Shown piece by piece: positions 32,959-44,720 of a DNA stretch of 64,000 nucleotides. The number at the start of each line of letters is the position of its first letter. The first letter of the stretch is position 1. The stretch is taken from NCBI RefSeq assembly GCF_963678635.1, contig NC_087070.1, positions 4,312,539 to 4,376,538 of the forward strand, in the 5' to 3' direction. The notes below the pieces were generated by a model. That model was not told the origin of the DNA, made no database searches, and saw only the letters and a list, made by a program, of their open reading frames with translations. The stretch is from Symsagittifera roscoffensis (lineage: Eukaryota; Xenacoelomorpha; Acoela; Convolutidae). The translations under genes were made by a program, and so were the position numbers.

Positions 32959-33700
32959 TCAGTTTTGCTTGTGATGGGCGTCTACGTTGGGCGGCAGAGA
33001 TCGGGGTTGTCCGGTTTCCTGGGGAGATCTGAGCCAGAGGTATATTCGCTTCTGAATCCGAAGGGAGATCCATTTCCACCGCTTCGTATCCATCCTCTGC
33101 CCATCATGGTGCTCCCAGTTCTTCGCACGATGGTCTGACAAAATCAATTTCTTTTGATACAAACGATTATCAACGGAAGTCAGGTTTTTCCACCTAGTAT
33201 TAGCAGTACGGTTGAAATGTTTTTCGATCGGGGTAAATCTGATGGAAGTTTGTTTGGTAATTCGTAAGTACCAAATAATCTTTTCGATTGAGAAGTCTAA
33301 AGTCAATTTGTGTACTTCGTAAAAATTAGCAAGAAATCTGATTTTTACGGTATGTACAAGTCTTTCTACAAGTCCGTTTGATCTATGATCTCCTTTTGTA
33401 CAATAAAAATTTTCGATATTGAATTTTTCAAAAAAAAAATTAAAATCGTGGGTAAAATCGTTTGAAAAAAAACACGACCCATGGTTTAATCTGGTTCTTC
33501 TTCGAAAGCCGTGAAGATGGCAATAATCGTTCAAGAAAGAGATGATTGAATTTTACGAAGTACTGGTACCCACTTTTGCCGAAAAAAATTTGGTAATTCG
33601 ATCGATGCAGAGAAGAATGTATTTCTTCGATCCCCAAAAAGCGTCCAAAGGGCCTGTGAAATCTAAATTTATTTCTTCATTGGCAAATTACAAGTCCGAA
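32959..33700 (-). pseudogene. Integrase relic of the minus-strand gypsy element
   Basis: The open stretch includes CTKGDHRSNGLVERLVHTVK, the integrase-core motif around the catalytic glutamate (HRSNGLVER), with a region of LTR-element type downstream. It belongs to the element at 31406-36222 and is broken. In plus-strand order it lies left of the reverse transcriptase, as expected for a minus-strand element. Confidence 0.8.
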
Positions 33701-33925
33701 AGTTTGCTCGAGTGACAAATTTATCGTATTGATTAGTCGAACCAAAAAGTGAACGAAAATCAGAAATGTTTTTCGGAATTAGGAGATTTTTTATTGCATC
33801 TGTTTTTCTTATTCACAAGGGTCTTATTCCCGCTTCTGACATCTTAAATCTAAGCCATTCTATCTTCTTCTGGAAAAATGCACATTTTTCCCGTTTCACT
33901 GCCATATTGTTGTTGTCCAACGGTT

Positions 33926-34487
33926 TCAAGTTCCCTCAGAAGCGACTAGTATGTCATCTGTTAGACAATTTGTGAATGGGATTCCCTTTAAAAGTGAGAC
34001 CATGACTCTTTGAAACTCGTTGGACATATTGCCAAATCCATAAACTCTTGTTAAAAATCTGTATGTTCCAACTGCTTCTCCTCTTAATAGACTTAAGTTG
34101 CGCTGTTTACTGGTACTTTCACATAACTTGTGTTGACTATATGCATTCTTTAGATCAAGATTACTATACCAGACCTGCCCGTCGGTACTTTCTGACAATT
34201 GTAAAGCTACATTATTGATCAATTCGTTGATGTTGGGCATCTGTTATTTGTCTTTAAAAGTCTGGTTATTCAGTATATTTGAATCTAAGGCAAGTTTAAT
34301 TGAACTCGCTTCCTTTCTAATTATCACAATTGGTTTTATGACGCAATCTTCATTGCATTTGTCAAGTTTTTCAGTATCTCCTTCTGTTTCCATTCTTTTT
34401 AACTCCTCATTCAATCCCGATAATAAAGATAGGGGCACTCTTCTGCCTTTTACTTGGACCGGTTTGAAGGGGAATGGAAATGTTTGA
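33926..34487 (-). pseudogene. Reverse transcriptase relic of the minus-strand gypsy element
   Basis: The remnant carries MPNINELINNVALQLSE, WYSNLDLKNAYSQHKL and GTYRFLTRVYGFGNMSNEF, followed by the catalytic DDILVAS. These are the palm and finger motifs of Ty3/gypsy reverse transcriptases. The preceding segment, with KPIVIIRKEASSIKLALDSN, is the usual entry to the domain. It is a decayed copy. Confidence 0.85.
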
Positions 34488-35077
34488 ATTTATGGTCGTT
34501 TGGTAGCTTGCCAATTCTATTAAACAGGCCTTTCAAATTCGCAAAAAAATCGTTTGTTCAAAATTCTATTTTATTAGAATTACTTTTCCTCGGTGGGTCA
34601 CTGACTCTACAAATCGGAACTGGGCACTTCTGTTTTATTTCTGTTCCAATTATTGAAAGTTTGTCGTTACCCAAGATGTTTCTTTCGTGTCCTTCTATAA
34701 TGAAAAGAAAGTATCTTCACATATTCACCTGTTGGATTGAGTTCTGACTACGATTTCATCCAAGATAATTATTGTGCTGTCTGTGAAACCGCAGTACAAT
34801 TTTTTAATTCGCTTTTCAACAGGTTGAATCTTCAGGTTTGTGTATCTCAAATTCAACGCTTGTATTACGTTTTGATTTAAAAATGTTCACTGGGTTGACC
34901 GATTCTACATGTTCATATTACAACCGTTTCCCGACCGAGTCATTTATTCAGAAATTTTTTTCCCCGTCCATTCTGATCGTAAATTGTCCTCGCACTCAAT
35001 AATGAATAATGATCATCGTAACTCTGACCGTTTTTACTCCAGGCGTTGATTCCTCCACTTGTTTCTTGGTTCACGCA

Positions 35078-36029
35078 TCAGGAATTTTCCGAAGAGAAGT
35101 TTTTACAGTTTTCAGTTATGACAGGAACATTTACAAATTTTAAACTAGATCTTTTGTTCTTTGATTTACACAACTTCGCGAAATGACTTTTGCAAAATTT
35201 TGCGCTTTTCATAGACGTGTTGCTACTTTCGATGTTGAGACTTGGTTCCTTCTTTACGTGTTTATTTACACTGATTGATTTGAAGCTTGGCTCATTGGTC
35301 AATTTAGCCATATTTGTTAGCTTCTGATGATTGAAGTAACCCTTTTTGTCTGTTAGGGCCTGACTTAAGGCTTCCGAGGGACTGATGAATTCAGTTAGTA
35401 ATTTGCGTTGGGTCACACTATTTCTCATATTACAAAAAAAATCTCTAATTCTTTCTGCTACGTCTGACTCTCTAATATTACACGTGCTACTGAGGTCCGT
35501 CAATGCTACCCAAAATTGTTTAAAGGAGTCCCTGCCTCTTTGTTTCCGATTTAAAATTTTGTACCTCTCAAATAGAGCGTTTAAAGGTTTATTGAAAACT
35601 AAGTACAAAGGTCCCATAATTCTTTAAAAGAGACGGATAAAATTTTTACTCTATGGTTTTTCTGAACCGAGAGCTAGAAATAGTATGGATTTCTTTTTTC
35701 AATTGGCTTCTGCTCTTCTGAAGCCTCCAAATTTTTTTCTTTTGTAGTTAATTCTTTTCTTTTTGGCGGCTTCGTAGGATTTTATCGCAGTCCTACTTTT
35801 TACATTCCGACTGGCTTTTTCCGTTTCCGATTCAATTTCTGTGGGCTGTTCTAGGATTGGGATCTGGTTTTTTGGGACCTCTGGTCCACTCAAGTTGTCG
35901 ATGTCCAGATTCTTCTTCGCTATGATTGCCAATTGAAATTAATTGCTCCAGTGTGTCCAGGAATGTGATGGCTCCATTGTGTGGTTCGATCGGAATTCCC
36001 CGCAGGCTCGATTCGTTTGACTGCACCAT
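35078..36029 (-). pseudogene. Gag-like relic of the minus-strand gypsy element
   Basis: The main open stretch contains LFERYKILNRKQRGRDSFKQ, then FWVALTDLSSTCNIRES and IRDFFCNMRNSVTQRKLLTE. This is the pattern of the retrotransposon Gag capsid domain, and a basic Lys-rich end follows. A further N-terminal part lies at 35699-36029, next to the LTR. No CCHC knuckle was confirmed. The copy is broken. Confidence 0.7.
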
Positions 36030-36052
36030 AGAAAATTATTCTAAGCTTGATA

Positions 36053-36222
36053 TGTACAAATTATGTACACTAACTAAGAATTAAAAGAACAAGAATAAGC
36101 AAGTGTCAATTAAAATGTCTGTTCTTGAACTATAACGAACAGTGAAATGAACGACCGTTGGTCGATTCAAGCAGGTATGTAATCAATACCAAAGGTCAAT
36201 AGATCAATTAAAATAAACAACA
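36053..36222 (-). repeat. LTR at the right (5' end of the minus-strand element)
   Basis: Begins TGTACAAATT and ends AACAACA, giving TG...CA termini, and matches 31406-31585. The Gag remnant starts just inside it. Confidence 0.82.
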
Positions 36223-36334
36223 GGCATAAAGTGGGAAAAAACTAATTTTGTACAACCTTCTTTTCTTTCGTGATAGTAGAATCAAGAAATTGAAAGAATC
36301 GTAAAATTAATTTTATTTAAAAATTTATCAATAT

Positions 36335-36730
36335 ACTTGCAAAAATAGCTCCAACCCTCTCATACCGACAATTTTATTGTTCGCTCTGCCGTGTTTAATT
36401 CCCGGTTCAACTTAAAAGCGAGCCATTTTTTGTGGTTGAACCAGTTTGGTTTCTACTAATGCTAAATTTTTTTTATGGCGCTAAATCGTAATTCGTCAGA
36501 TGTTGTACTGAGAGTAGTTGATAACTAGAAGCTAATCTTTCTAACTTTCACAATTATGTTATTGAAATATGATAAATGATTCAACGAAAATCGTGGATCC
36601 TACCATTGCATTCTTATTTGATCTTTTACTTTCTTTCAACTTCAGAAAACCCGCAAAGTTATCGAAAAACTTTCAAACTTAGGTTTTAAAAAATTAAATA
36701 TTTCTGTTGCTTTGTGTTGATTTTTCTGAT
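36335..36730. repeat. Repeat family B, copy 2
   Basis: Diverged counterpart of 26525-27005 in the same orientation, starting about 110 bp outside the right LTR of the gypsy element. Landmarks include AAAATAGCTCCAACC, TTTAATTCCCGGTTCA, CCAGTTTGGTTTCTACTA and AGAAAACCCGCAAAGTT. It lies outside the LTR, so the gypsy element probably inserted near an older family B copy. Confidence 0.7.
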
Positions 36731-37389
36731 TTATAAAAAGTATTATGAAAAAACATGGAAATATCTTCGGTGAATCTTCAAGTCAAATTTCAATTAAAAT
36801 TTTATTATTTTATATCTGATGTGTTTCCGCTAGTTGATCAACTCTGTTAAAATTTGATCATCGGTTTTTGGATAACTGTGTTGTGTTATATAAAATTTTT
36901 TTGGGTTAATTTTTATTCATTTTTTTGAGTGACAATGGTCGAAGGAAAAATAAAGAGGATAGAACTGGCAGAATTTTGTTTGATAGAACACGAAAAAAAT
37001 TTACCAATCAGGGTTTTGTGAGAACACTGAACTTTACTTGAAAGTCAATTGTTGGTAGAATTGTGCGTGCACTTTCTCTGATTCAATTGATCAAATTATG
37101 ACGAGAAAATTAAGTAAGAAAATTAAATTAAATAAAATTAATTAAATAGTTAGGAGACAGAAACGAGTAAAAATGTTTGGAGCTTGACAGAGTCAAATTT
37201 TCATTCTAGCTGAGTTTTGAAAAAAATGGAAAATTTTCACCTCATAACAGATAATTGCTGTTGTTCGTTAATAAAGATCTTTGATGAAATTTTTTGATGC
37301 ATTGGGCTTGTTTTCGCCTCCGTCAATATCTTATTGACAACAAAACTTTATAGACAATTGAAAGTAGTTCAAAACAGGTATTTCAAGTT
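36731..37389. other. AT-rich DNA, nothing recognised
   Basis: No gene, RNA or repeat pair was recognised in this stretch. Confidence 0.55.
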
Positions 37390-37690
37390 TTTGTTATATA
37401 CCTTGATAATTATCACTATAAAATATTTATAACTAAACAATCATGATCCGTTACTTAAACTTAGAATAAATTGTAAAGCTAAAATTATTTATAATTTCAG
37501 CCAGAGGAAATATAATAGTGTTTATAAATCCGATCTTTCTCTCCTCTAATCTCGCAAGAATACCAGTATATACTAGATCTTTTGAGGGATATAAGAATTT
37601 GATTATACGAATCTTTACGTTTGATATAAGTTGCACGAATCTATATGGCCGCAAATGAGATGGCGTGAGTTCTGACGTTTTATTCCATTC
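37390..37690 (+). repeat. Repeat family D, left copy (possible LTR or LTR-like end)
   Basis: Aligns in the same direction with about 58710-59060. Shared landmarks in order are TCTATAAAATATTT-like, CAATCATGATCC, CCAGTATATACTAGATC, AAGTTGCACGAATCTATATG, then GGCCGCAAATGAGATGGCGT. The two copies are clearly diverged. They bracket the 21-kb block with the macro/SGNH locus and the Env-bearing retroelement. Confidence 0.65.
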
Positions 37691-39600
37691 AAAATTAACC
37701 CCCGGACCTAAACTCATCTGGTGTGATCAACGAGTATCGAGCAGACTTGTTGATAACTTAGTCTTAGAAAAACAAAACAAATCGAGACAAATTAACAAAT
37801 GTTTCCACGTCTCAATAAAACTAACCATACTTGAAGACGAAAAAATTCACAACAAAAGATGATAAACCAAAATTGCAAAGCTGAAGACAGAACAGACGAC
37901 GACGAAGACAAAAATTGATAACAATTTGTGCAGTAAATTCTCTGAATGATCATCTGAACTGCGTTCAAATAGAGCCCTAAGTTTGATTTAACCAGCCATA
38001 AGTTTCAATTATTATGTATCAACTAATATTTTAAGTAGTACAACAAGACGTCAACATAAAAATTTTACCTATTTCAAATTGCAAATCTACAGCAATTTTT
38101 TTAAAAACGCTTGTTTCAATTTTTATAATTTTATCAAAACACTCAAAAATACGAAAAAATAGTATTAAAATCAAATGCTGTTAAATTAAAAAAGTTTCTT
38201 GCATCTCGAGGATCATTGACTTTTCTTGTATTTCTCGATCTAGAACGAGCAAAACTTTAAAAATTAACTTAAAAAAAAACAAGATCAACAAGACCTTTCG
38301 TGGATCTTCAAACATTTAAAAAAAAAATTGTTTTTCAATACATTTATTTAATCATCGAGGCTTCTCCTTGATTTTAAACCTTAAACCTCAAAAGTTCATT
38401 ACTCAACTTGTTCATTACTCCATCATTACTCCAGATGATCAAAACTTTTACTTAGATTTTTTGTCTTGAATCTTAATTAGAAAATTTTTAGTTAATTTTT
38501 TCCTAAATCTAGATTATCATGGTTTTTTCTTAGATCTTTTAATTTTTATCTTCAAAATTCTAACCCATCCCTTAAAATAACTGTATTTAAACCTAAAATG
38601 TCTATTCACTCTTCAACTTTTCCAAAGAACCCACTAGTAACTGAAATTTTTTAACCATTTCAAATAAACTCAACAGCGAAGAACTTCTGTTTTTCAGATG
38701 TGCCATTCCGACGCACGCCGAAAACAACGTTAAAGGCTTTATTACTAAAATTAAAGTGAAAAGGAGGCTCAGATTTTTCTAGAATTTTTTTTAGATTTTT
38801 TAATTTTTGGTTTGGACTAAAGCATTTCTGAGAAATACGAGAAACGACAATTTTGACCAGAAATAGACGAAAAAAGAGAACAACCGGATTACGAGACGAA
38901 AATTATTCGGAAAATAGAGAGAAAAACAGAAGATAAACGAAGCCTCTTATCGCGACATCAAGACACGATAAGGTGCTTATCGAAAGAAGATTGTAGGAAA
39001 GGTTTGGTGGTACTCTCGGTTAGGATCCGAACCCTTCCATGCAGCGAAACCAGAGAGAGGCCCGGCGTCGAGTACTTTTAAAAGACATCGACGGTATACT
39101 TTAGCTGCTGTAATGTCCTGAACGTATTTAATTTACTCCAATATTAATTTAGTCTTTCAAAGCATGAGCTGTTGTAGTCGAGGAAAGATTCAATCCATCT
39201 CTATTTGATTTAGTATATATCTGTCAGTAAAAACATATATAATTGTGGCTTTATAGCCAAGTTTTTTTTATAGTAATCACGTTGTCTGGGGATCCGAGAC
39301 CCAGCTATGTGGTTATTTCCGCATGTAAGTGACAGCTGATCAAAAGTCGTTTGGCTGATGACCTAAAACCACAACATTTTATTTAGCCCTTAAAAGACCA
39401 GAAAAACAACTGGCTAGGTCAAGATAAATAAAAACGAGTAGAATTGAGGTAACCAGTCGTCAATAAGTACTTTTCTAGGCTCCATCACTGAGAAATGTCT
39501 TAGCGAATGTTACATAGACATTCCTATTACGCTCCTGGGTGGGATCAACACGCATCCCATACCAGGACACCCCCAATTTCCCGCTTAAAGAGCTGCCAAG
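37691..39600. other. AT-rich DNA without recognised gene
   Basis: No protein-coding relic was recognised. Around 38.94-39.07 kb the base composition rises and a phrase resembling a tRNA T-arm occurs on the minus strand (GGGTTCGGATCCTAACC). No cloverleaf could be built. Confidence 0.45.
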
Positions 39601-39668
39601 ATAAAGTTGTTGGCAAAGGGTGACCCAATACCATTGGACCTCCTTCCTTGCAGGGTGTTAAAAATTAT

Positions 39669-40764
39669 TCATTCTCTGATGAGCGCGAGGTGGTCAGTCA
39701 TGCGCAACGTGCTTTCTCGATCCATCAGCCGCAACTCATCTGGAATGCTCCTGACCAGGTTACGAATCATTTCATTCCACCGGGCCACGCTGCCGTTCAT
39801 AAAATTGAACACCGGTATGCCCACATCCTGGTTCTGTGAGACCGTAAACAAAACCACGAGCGTCGGTTTGTATTTTTCTTTCATTTCATTTAAAAGACAG
39901 ACCAACAAAGGTTCCCACCGGGTCTCCGGCGTAAGCGGAGCCCTAGGGATGTCTTTATTTCCTATCATTATCATTAGCGTGTTAACTAGACCACATAGGC
40001 TCCCTCAAAGAAAACAGCAGTGGTCTGACCACTCGCAAGGATCTCAATCAGATCCGTCACTAAGCTGTCCACTATGATCAAATGACGACTCGCTGAAGGA
40101 ATTAATTGATGAGCGGCGGCAGCATTCCAGCTCATTCAATTAGGGCAGGCTCGGGGTGGTTGGAATCCACATGCACAAAGAAATTTCCAACCACATGGTT
40201 CTTCCTAATGTCCACCACACGCGACCTCAAGGTGGTCTCGCTGCGTGTTGGACCCATTGGCCCAATAGTAAGCGGCACTCGGCCTGAGCTGCTTCAGAAG
40301 CGGTCAAAGGTGGGAAGGGGAGACCCTACCCAGCGACCGTCCGCTGGTTCGACCAATTTTGACTATTGTCTTTCTGGCTACCCGCTCAAACGTTTCTTGG
40401 AACTCTGGAGCCAGGTACGTGTCCGAAGAGTCAGTTATGGTGTTTCTGGATCTCGCTGCAGGCTGAGATGCCTGTAGAGGTGGCACGGCTCCCTGGGGAT
40501 GCACAGCTCCTGTGCCTTTGTCCTGGACTGCGTGTCCCTGGACCCATCCGAGTTCATTGTCGCCAGGATTTTTGGTGGCTTATGACCCACCTTCGCTGTG
40601 TCGAAATTCTTCAGCAGTTTGATTTCTTCTTCCTTAACAGTTTTCAAAAACTCATCGTGCTTCTTCTTCCATTCGTCCCGTTCCTGGGCCCGAGCCTTAT
40701 ATACTTTCGCTTTCTTGTCCAGGTTTTTGATTGTTTCCGCAGTCTGGATTTCAATGAAGTTCAC
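39669..40764 (-). pseudogene. Decayed coiled-coil plus SGNH-hydrolase-like gene
   Basis: Reading the minus strand, a charged helical segment comes first (about 40764-40600, with KNLDKKAKVYKARAQERDEW and KKKHDEFLKTVKEEEIKLLK). It is followed by a linker and then an SGNH-like domain. That domain shows IIVDSLVTDLIEIL, matching the GDSL nucleophile block, at about 40.07 kb. Next come LMIMIGNKDIPRAPLTPE, matching the GxND block, and MTDHLAL near 39.69 kb, in the position of the catalytic His block. SGNH/esterase domains are known in some retroelement proteins, for example CR1-type ORF1 and certain tyrosine-recombinase retroelements. No reverse transcriptase on this strand accompanies it. The gene is broken, and its origin, host or element, is open. 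Confidence 0.55.
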
Positions 40765-40913
40765 CTTGACCTTCTGAGATGGAGAAGCGGCTGTTGGAGA
40801 ATCCGCCGAGTATGAAGAGGCTGCGAGGAGGAGTTAGGGCGGACAGGTACAGGAATCTCCCCCAACTTATAGTTTCTCTGTTCACTCAATTCTCTCTCAC
40901 GAGTCAAGTCGTG

Positions 40914-41047
40914 ACTCGACATCTCCCCGCGTCCACATAGCATGAGCCTATTTCCGCCCCTTTTATCGGTACCGCATTCAACTCGACATCTCCCCGCGTC
41001 GCCATAGCATGAGCCTATTTCCGCCCCTTTTATCGGTACCGCATTCA
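40914..41047. repeat. Two tandem copies of a 67-bp unit
   Basis: The units 40914-40980 and 40981-41047 are nearly identical, each beginning ACTCGACATCTCCCCGCGTC. They lie between the coiled-coil/SGNH part and the macro-domain part of the minus-strand locus. The high similarity suggests a recent slippage or unequal exchange. Confidence 0.9.
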
Positions 41048-41474
41048 ACGAAAGCTATCATTAACACTACTTCTGTGGGGCGATCACCACGGCCTTCTCG
41101 TCCCATCGCATTTAGGAGTGCAACGGTGAACATCGTCAGCTCCGGATCTTACAGTCAAAATTTGCAATCCAACAAAAAGTGATACATCTCGTCCTCTGAT
41201 AATGATTATATGCTGTCAACTTTCGCATCTGGAATAGTCCAGGTCACAATCAATCAAATAACTACCACTTAATCATAACCATACACAAACACAGCAAACA
41301 ATATCACGTATCATTTTTACTATAAATAAAAATACTTATTAGTCAATACCTATTCAAAAACCTAAACCCTAATATCTAAAAACTAAACCTAGTAGTAAAC
41401 TCTTCATCCTGAAAAATGAGGTCTTAACTTTAATCGTAGCGTTAGCATATGCTCAAATAGTACTTCTTATGCAA

Positions 41475-41867
41475 TTACACTTCTTTATCCGTTTCCGAGA
41501 AAATCACATGCACTCTGCGATGTATTTTTTCTCTGTCGGGATCATAAACCGTTAAGGAGAGCGAAGTCACCCCTCTCTCGACCAGGAAAACCCTGAGTTG
41601 AGTTAGTGCCAGCACGAAACTTTCGGTATAACCGTGTTGCCTATCGGAGGCTTTGCTTACCAAAAAGGACAAGTGTTTTCCCGGTATTTGTGATGCAACA
41701 GGGGGCAACGCTATCATCCCTCCTACACCAGGCCTCTGTTTCCACAATAACTTGATATTCTTATACTCTCTTTTAAAGTCGGCCGCTAAAGCTGTTTTCA
41801 AGCTTACGTCTGCAGTGATCGCTATAGCGCACGTGCGTTCCTTAAGTATAAAATCACTGTCTGTCAC
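41475..41867 (-). pseudogene. TARG1-like macro domain
   Basis: The minus-strand open stretch of about 130 residues reads CAIAITADVSLKTALAADFK, then GVGGMIALPPV, LSFLVSKASDRQHGYTESF, and a C-terminal half with TQLRVFLVERGVTSLSLTVY. This follows the order of TARG1/OARD1-type macro domains. There, an HCISxD...GAGIA...FK start is followed by a glycine-containing VA(V/L)L strand, an IYYLITK.R...KPTYE stretch and a final xxGVTxLxMPxIGCG. The match is by eye and remote, and some ligand-loop residues differ. Such domains bind or cleave ADP-ribose, but activity here is not implied. It lies upstream, on the same strand, of the SGNH-like remnant. Confidence 0.5.
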
Positions 41868-43451
41868 AACAATTTTATTCGTATAGTGATTTGGTTGGTT
41901 AAAAAAATAACTCTAAAAACTGTCGGTTTTTTAGGCTTTTCTCCCTCCCCTTCCAGTTCTCCCGTCTTCCTTGCCAATTTTTTTAAAATAAAATTTCTGG
42001 TGTGGGTGTGTCCTACCCCCATGATGATGCCACCCAGGCTCAAACTGAAGACCTCCTGCGTGTAAACAAACAAACAATAGTTTTCCAAATTGTCGATATC
42101 AAGACTCCCGGTATGATCTCATCATAACACCACAGAAACAAAAGATAGGATAAATAAAACTGAAAAAACAATAATGAAAAAAAATAATTCTTTCAAACAA
42201 AAATTTCTAGAAAAAACTCAATTTCCAAAATGCAATCTCTAAAACCTCCAAAATCAAGTAAAAAGCAAACAAATCAACAAAGATAGAGATTTTTCTGATT
42301 CAGAAGCAACAAGAGCATCATTAATAAAAAGTAATTGCAGTATAAGAAAAAACTATAACAAAAACCCGTACAAACATACATTAAGAATCTACCTATAAGA
42401 CTTTTGAAAATTGTTCATTGACAGAAAAACTACGTAAAAATTATTTCTAAACGATAATAATTTTGAGGATAATTCTATCCTAACTTTTGTCACACATCCC
42501 GATAGTGACCCATCACGCGGGCCAAGTACGTTTTCGTTAAAATAACATCATAATTTTTTTTCGAAAAGGCAATAGCCCTTGCCTCCAAGAGTTTCCAATA
42601 ATTAAAATAAACAGATGAATATTAGATCTTAACTAACTAGCTACAAGAAATATCACCTGACAATGAAGAAATAATTATCTTTGTAGTTTGATTACCAGAT
42701 CTAGAAAAAAGAAAAAAACAAACACCACCGCACAAAATACAAACAGATGAACAAATTGATCAAAACATTTTGTAGAATATAATAAAAAACATACAACACA
42801 AAAAATCACAAAAAACTGACTCAAAACCTACAAATGATGGCTTGATATTAGATACATACGGAACATTTTTGTATCACTACAACAAAAAATACGACAAAAT
42901 CAGGATCTTTTCTCGCAATTTGTAGATATGTGCATGGTTTGTATTACATTACTTTCAACATATTATAGATCTCAATGAACAAGCTAGAAAAAAGTTTCGT
43001 ACAATTTGCGAGGAACTCACAATTTTAGTATATGAAACAGACTGAATGGTATCATGACATGTTCACCAACATGCCAAAAGATTTATCAATTTCACTTATT
43101 CAAACAACCTCAGTCAACAAAAATTACTTAAAAATAAACCCATTAACAACAAATACAACACCATTAAATTACAAAACAATAAATCAAGACAAAACAAAAA
43201 ACACTAGCCTAAATTCAACATTTGTGCACTCGCGGGTAAACTTGAATGCATCATAAGCAACATAATAAGCAACGAAATAAAAAACACTGACTTCTTCACA
43301 AAAACACCATATTTTAAACCAAAGTTTAAAATATCACATTATACGGAAGAACAACAAAAGTTTCTAACAATGTTTAATTTTGAACATTCTCAAATAACAC
43401 AAAAAGAATTCGACAAAATAGCCGAACAATTATTAAAATTTCCAACAGTTT

Positions 43452-44069
43452 ATGCCACATCAAAATTCGATGTTGGAAAATAATAGTTCACCACTACATT
43501 TACCTTTAAAACCTGACGCAGTTTTCAAAAAGCAAAGAGCAAGTAAAGTACCGATACATTTACAAGATAAAGCAAACAGACTACTTGACATTTCAGAACA
43601 ATATGAAATTATATCACCAGTAAACAAAGAAGAACAACCAAAAGGTAACACTTTTATCAACCCAGTTATCATCTTAGCTAAAGGAGAATCATTAAAAATC
43701 GTTCTAGATGCTTGATATCTCAATACACTAATTGACGAATCTAAATGTAACTGGCCCATTGAACCTATTCAAGTAATTCTAACAAAAATAAATGGTAAAT
43801 ATTTCACAACCGCAGATATGAATAGTGCATACAATCAAATGCCACTAGATGAACAATCACAACGATTAACACAATTCGTTATTGGAAATCAACAATACGA
43901 TTTCGATAGATTATTCTATGGAATTTCCATAGGACCAGCAGCTTTTTCAGCTTTAATGAGTAAAAGTTTTAGACCACTTATACTCAAAAAACATGCATTC
44001 ACATACTTAGATGATGTTTTCATGCAGTCACAAACGAAAGACGAAATGTTTGTAAATACTCAAAAATGA
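43452..44069 (+). pseudogene. Ty3/gypsy reverse transcriptase relic
   Basis: Contains KVPIHLQDKANRLLDISEQY, NTFINPVIILAKGESLKIV, TTADMNSAYNQMPLDEQSQR and RLFYGISIGPAAFSALMSK, then the catalytic YLDDVFMQS. These are the canonical fingers and palm blocks of Ty3/gypsy. It is broken. The sequence before it (about 43030-43450) is also coding-like and probably belongs to the same polyprotein. Confidence 0.88.
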
Positions 44070-44268
44070 AAACATGAAAGCAGCCCCAGACAAATCACAT
44101 TTTTTCCTAACACGCGTATAATTTCTTGGCCACATTATCGAAAGAAACACTGTAACTCCATTGAAATCACGGATACAAACAATTCAGAAACTTCAACCAC
44201 CCACAAATAAAAAGAAAACCTAAGAATTCCTTGGAATGTTAAATTTCTTAACTAAATATGTATAAAAA

Positions 44269-44720
44269 ATGGAATTATATTTAAGACCTTTCTATAACAT
44301 CCTTAGACAGCAAAATAACTTCGAATGGACTACCGAATATCAAACAAGATTCGAAGAAATTAAAAAATTGTTAACAGAACAAATATCAATTACAATCCCA
44401 GATTCATATCAACCATTTTACGCAATGAGCGATGCTTTAAATTTTGGCATCGGCGCAGCATTGCTACAATCACACAGTGGAACAAACAAAACGAATCTTA
44501 TATCATCAAATTCTTGCTTATTTACACAAGCTGAACTATGACTCTCTACTCTCATGAGAGAATGCACAGCTATAATAATACACACTTACTGAATATGAAT
44601 TTCTAATACTTGGATCAAAACATCCAACAGTTCTATTTACAGATCATAAACCCATAATATTTCTTTTTACACAGAAATCAAACCCAAACCATAGAGTTTA
44701 CAGATTTTAATTAATTTTAA
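44269..44720 (+). pseudogene. RNase H relic after the reverse transcriptase
   Basis: Has LRPFYNILRQQNNFEWTTEY followed by FYAMSDALNFGIGAALLQS, the first acidic block of LTR-element RNase H, and then a TVLFTDHKPIIF-type block downstream near 44.63 kb. The latter part overlaps the start of the 3.4-kb duplicated segment. Confidence 0.75.

Larger units (their letters stand above)
31406..36222 (-). mobile_element. Old broken Ty3/gypsy-type LTR retroelement
   Basis: It is bounded by direct terminal repeats of about 180 bp (31406-31585) and 170 bp (36053-36222), which differ at roughly one site in seven by eye. Minus-strand coding remnants lie in canonical order: Gag-like (about 35.1-36.0 kb), a retropepsin-end-like ILGNDKL stretch (about 34.7 kb), reverse transcriptase (33.9-34.5 kb), integrase core (about 33.0-33.7 kb) and a tail. 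This order, and the RT with its LDLKNAYSQ and DDILVAS motifs, places it in Ty3/gypsy. It has several breaks in every part and looks like an old, inactive copy. No matching target duplication was seen, and no env gene was recognised. Confidence 0.88.

Noticed and set aside
39010-39070. T-arm-like phrase GGTTCGGATCC on the minus strand suggesting a tRNA
   Set aside because: No acceptor stem, D arm or anticodon arm could be paired around it.
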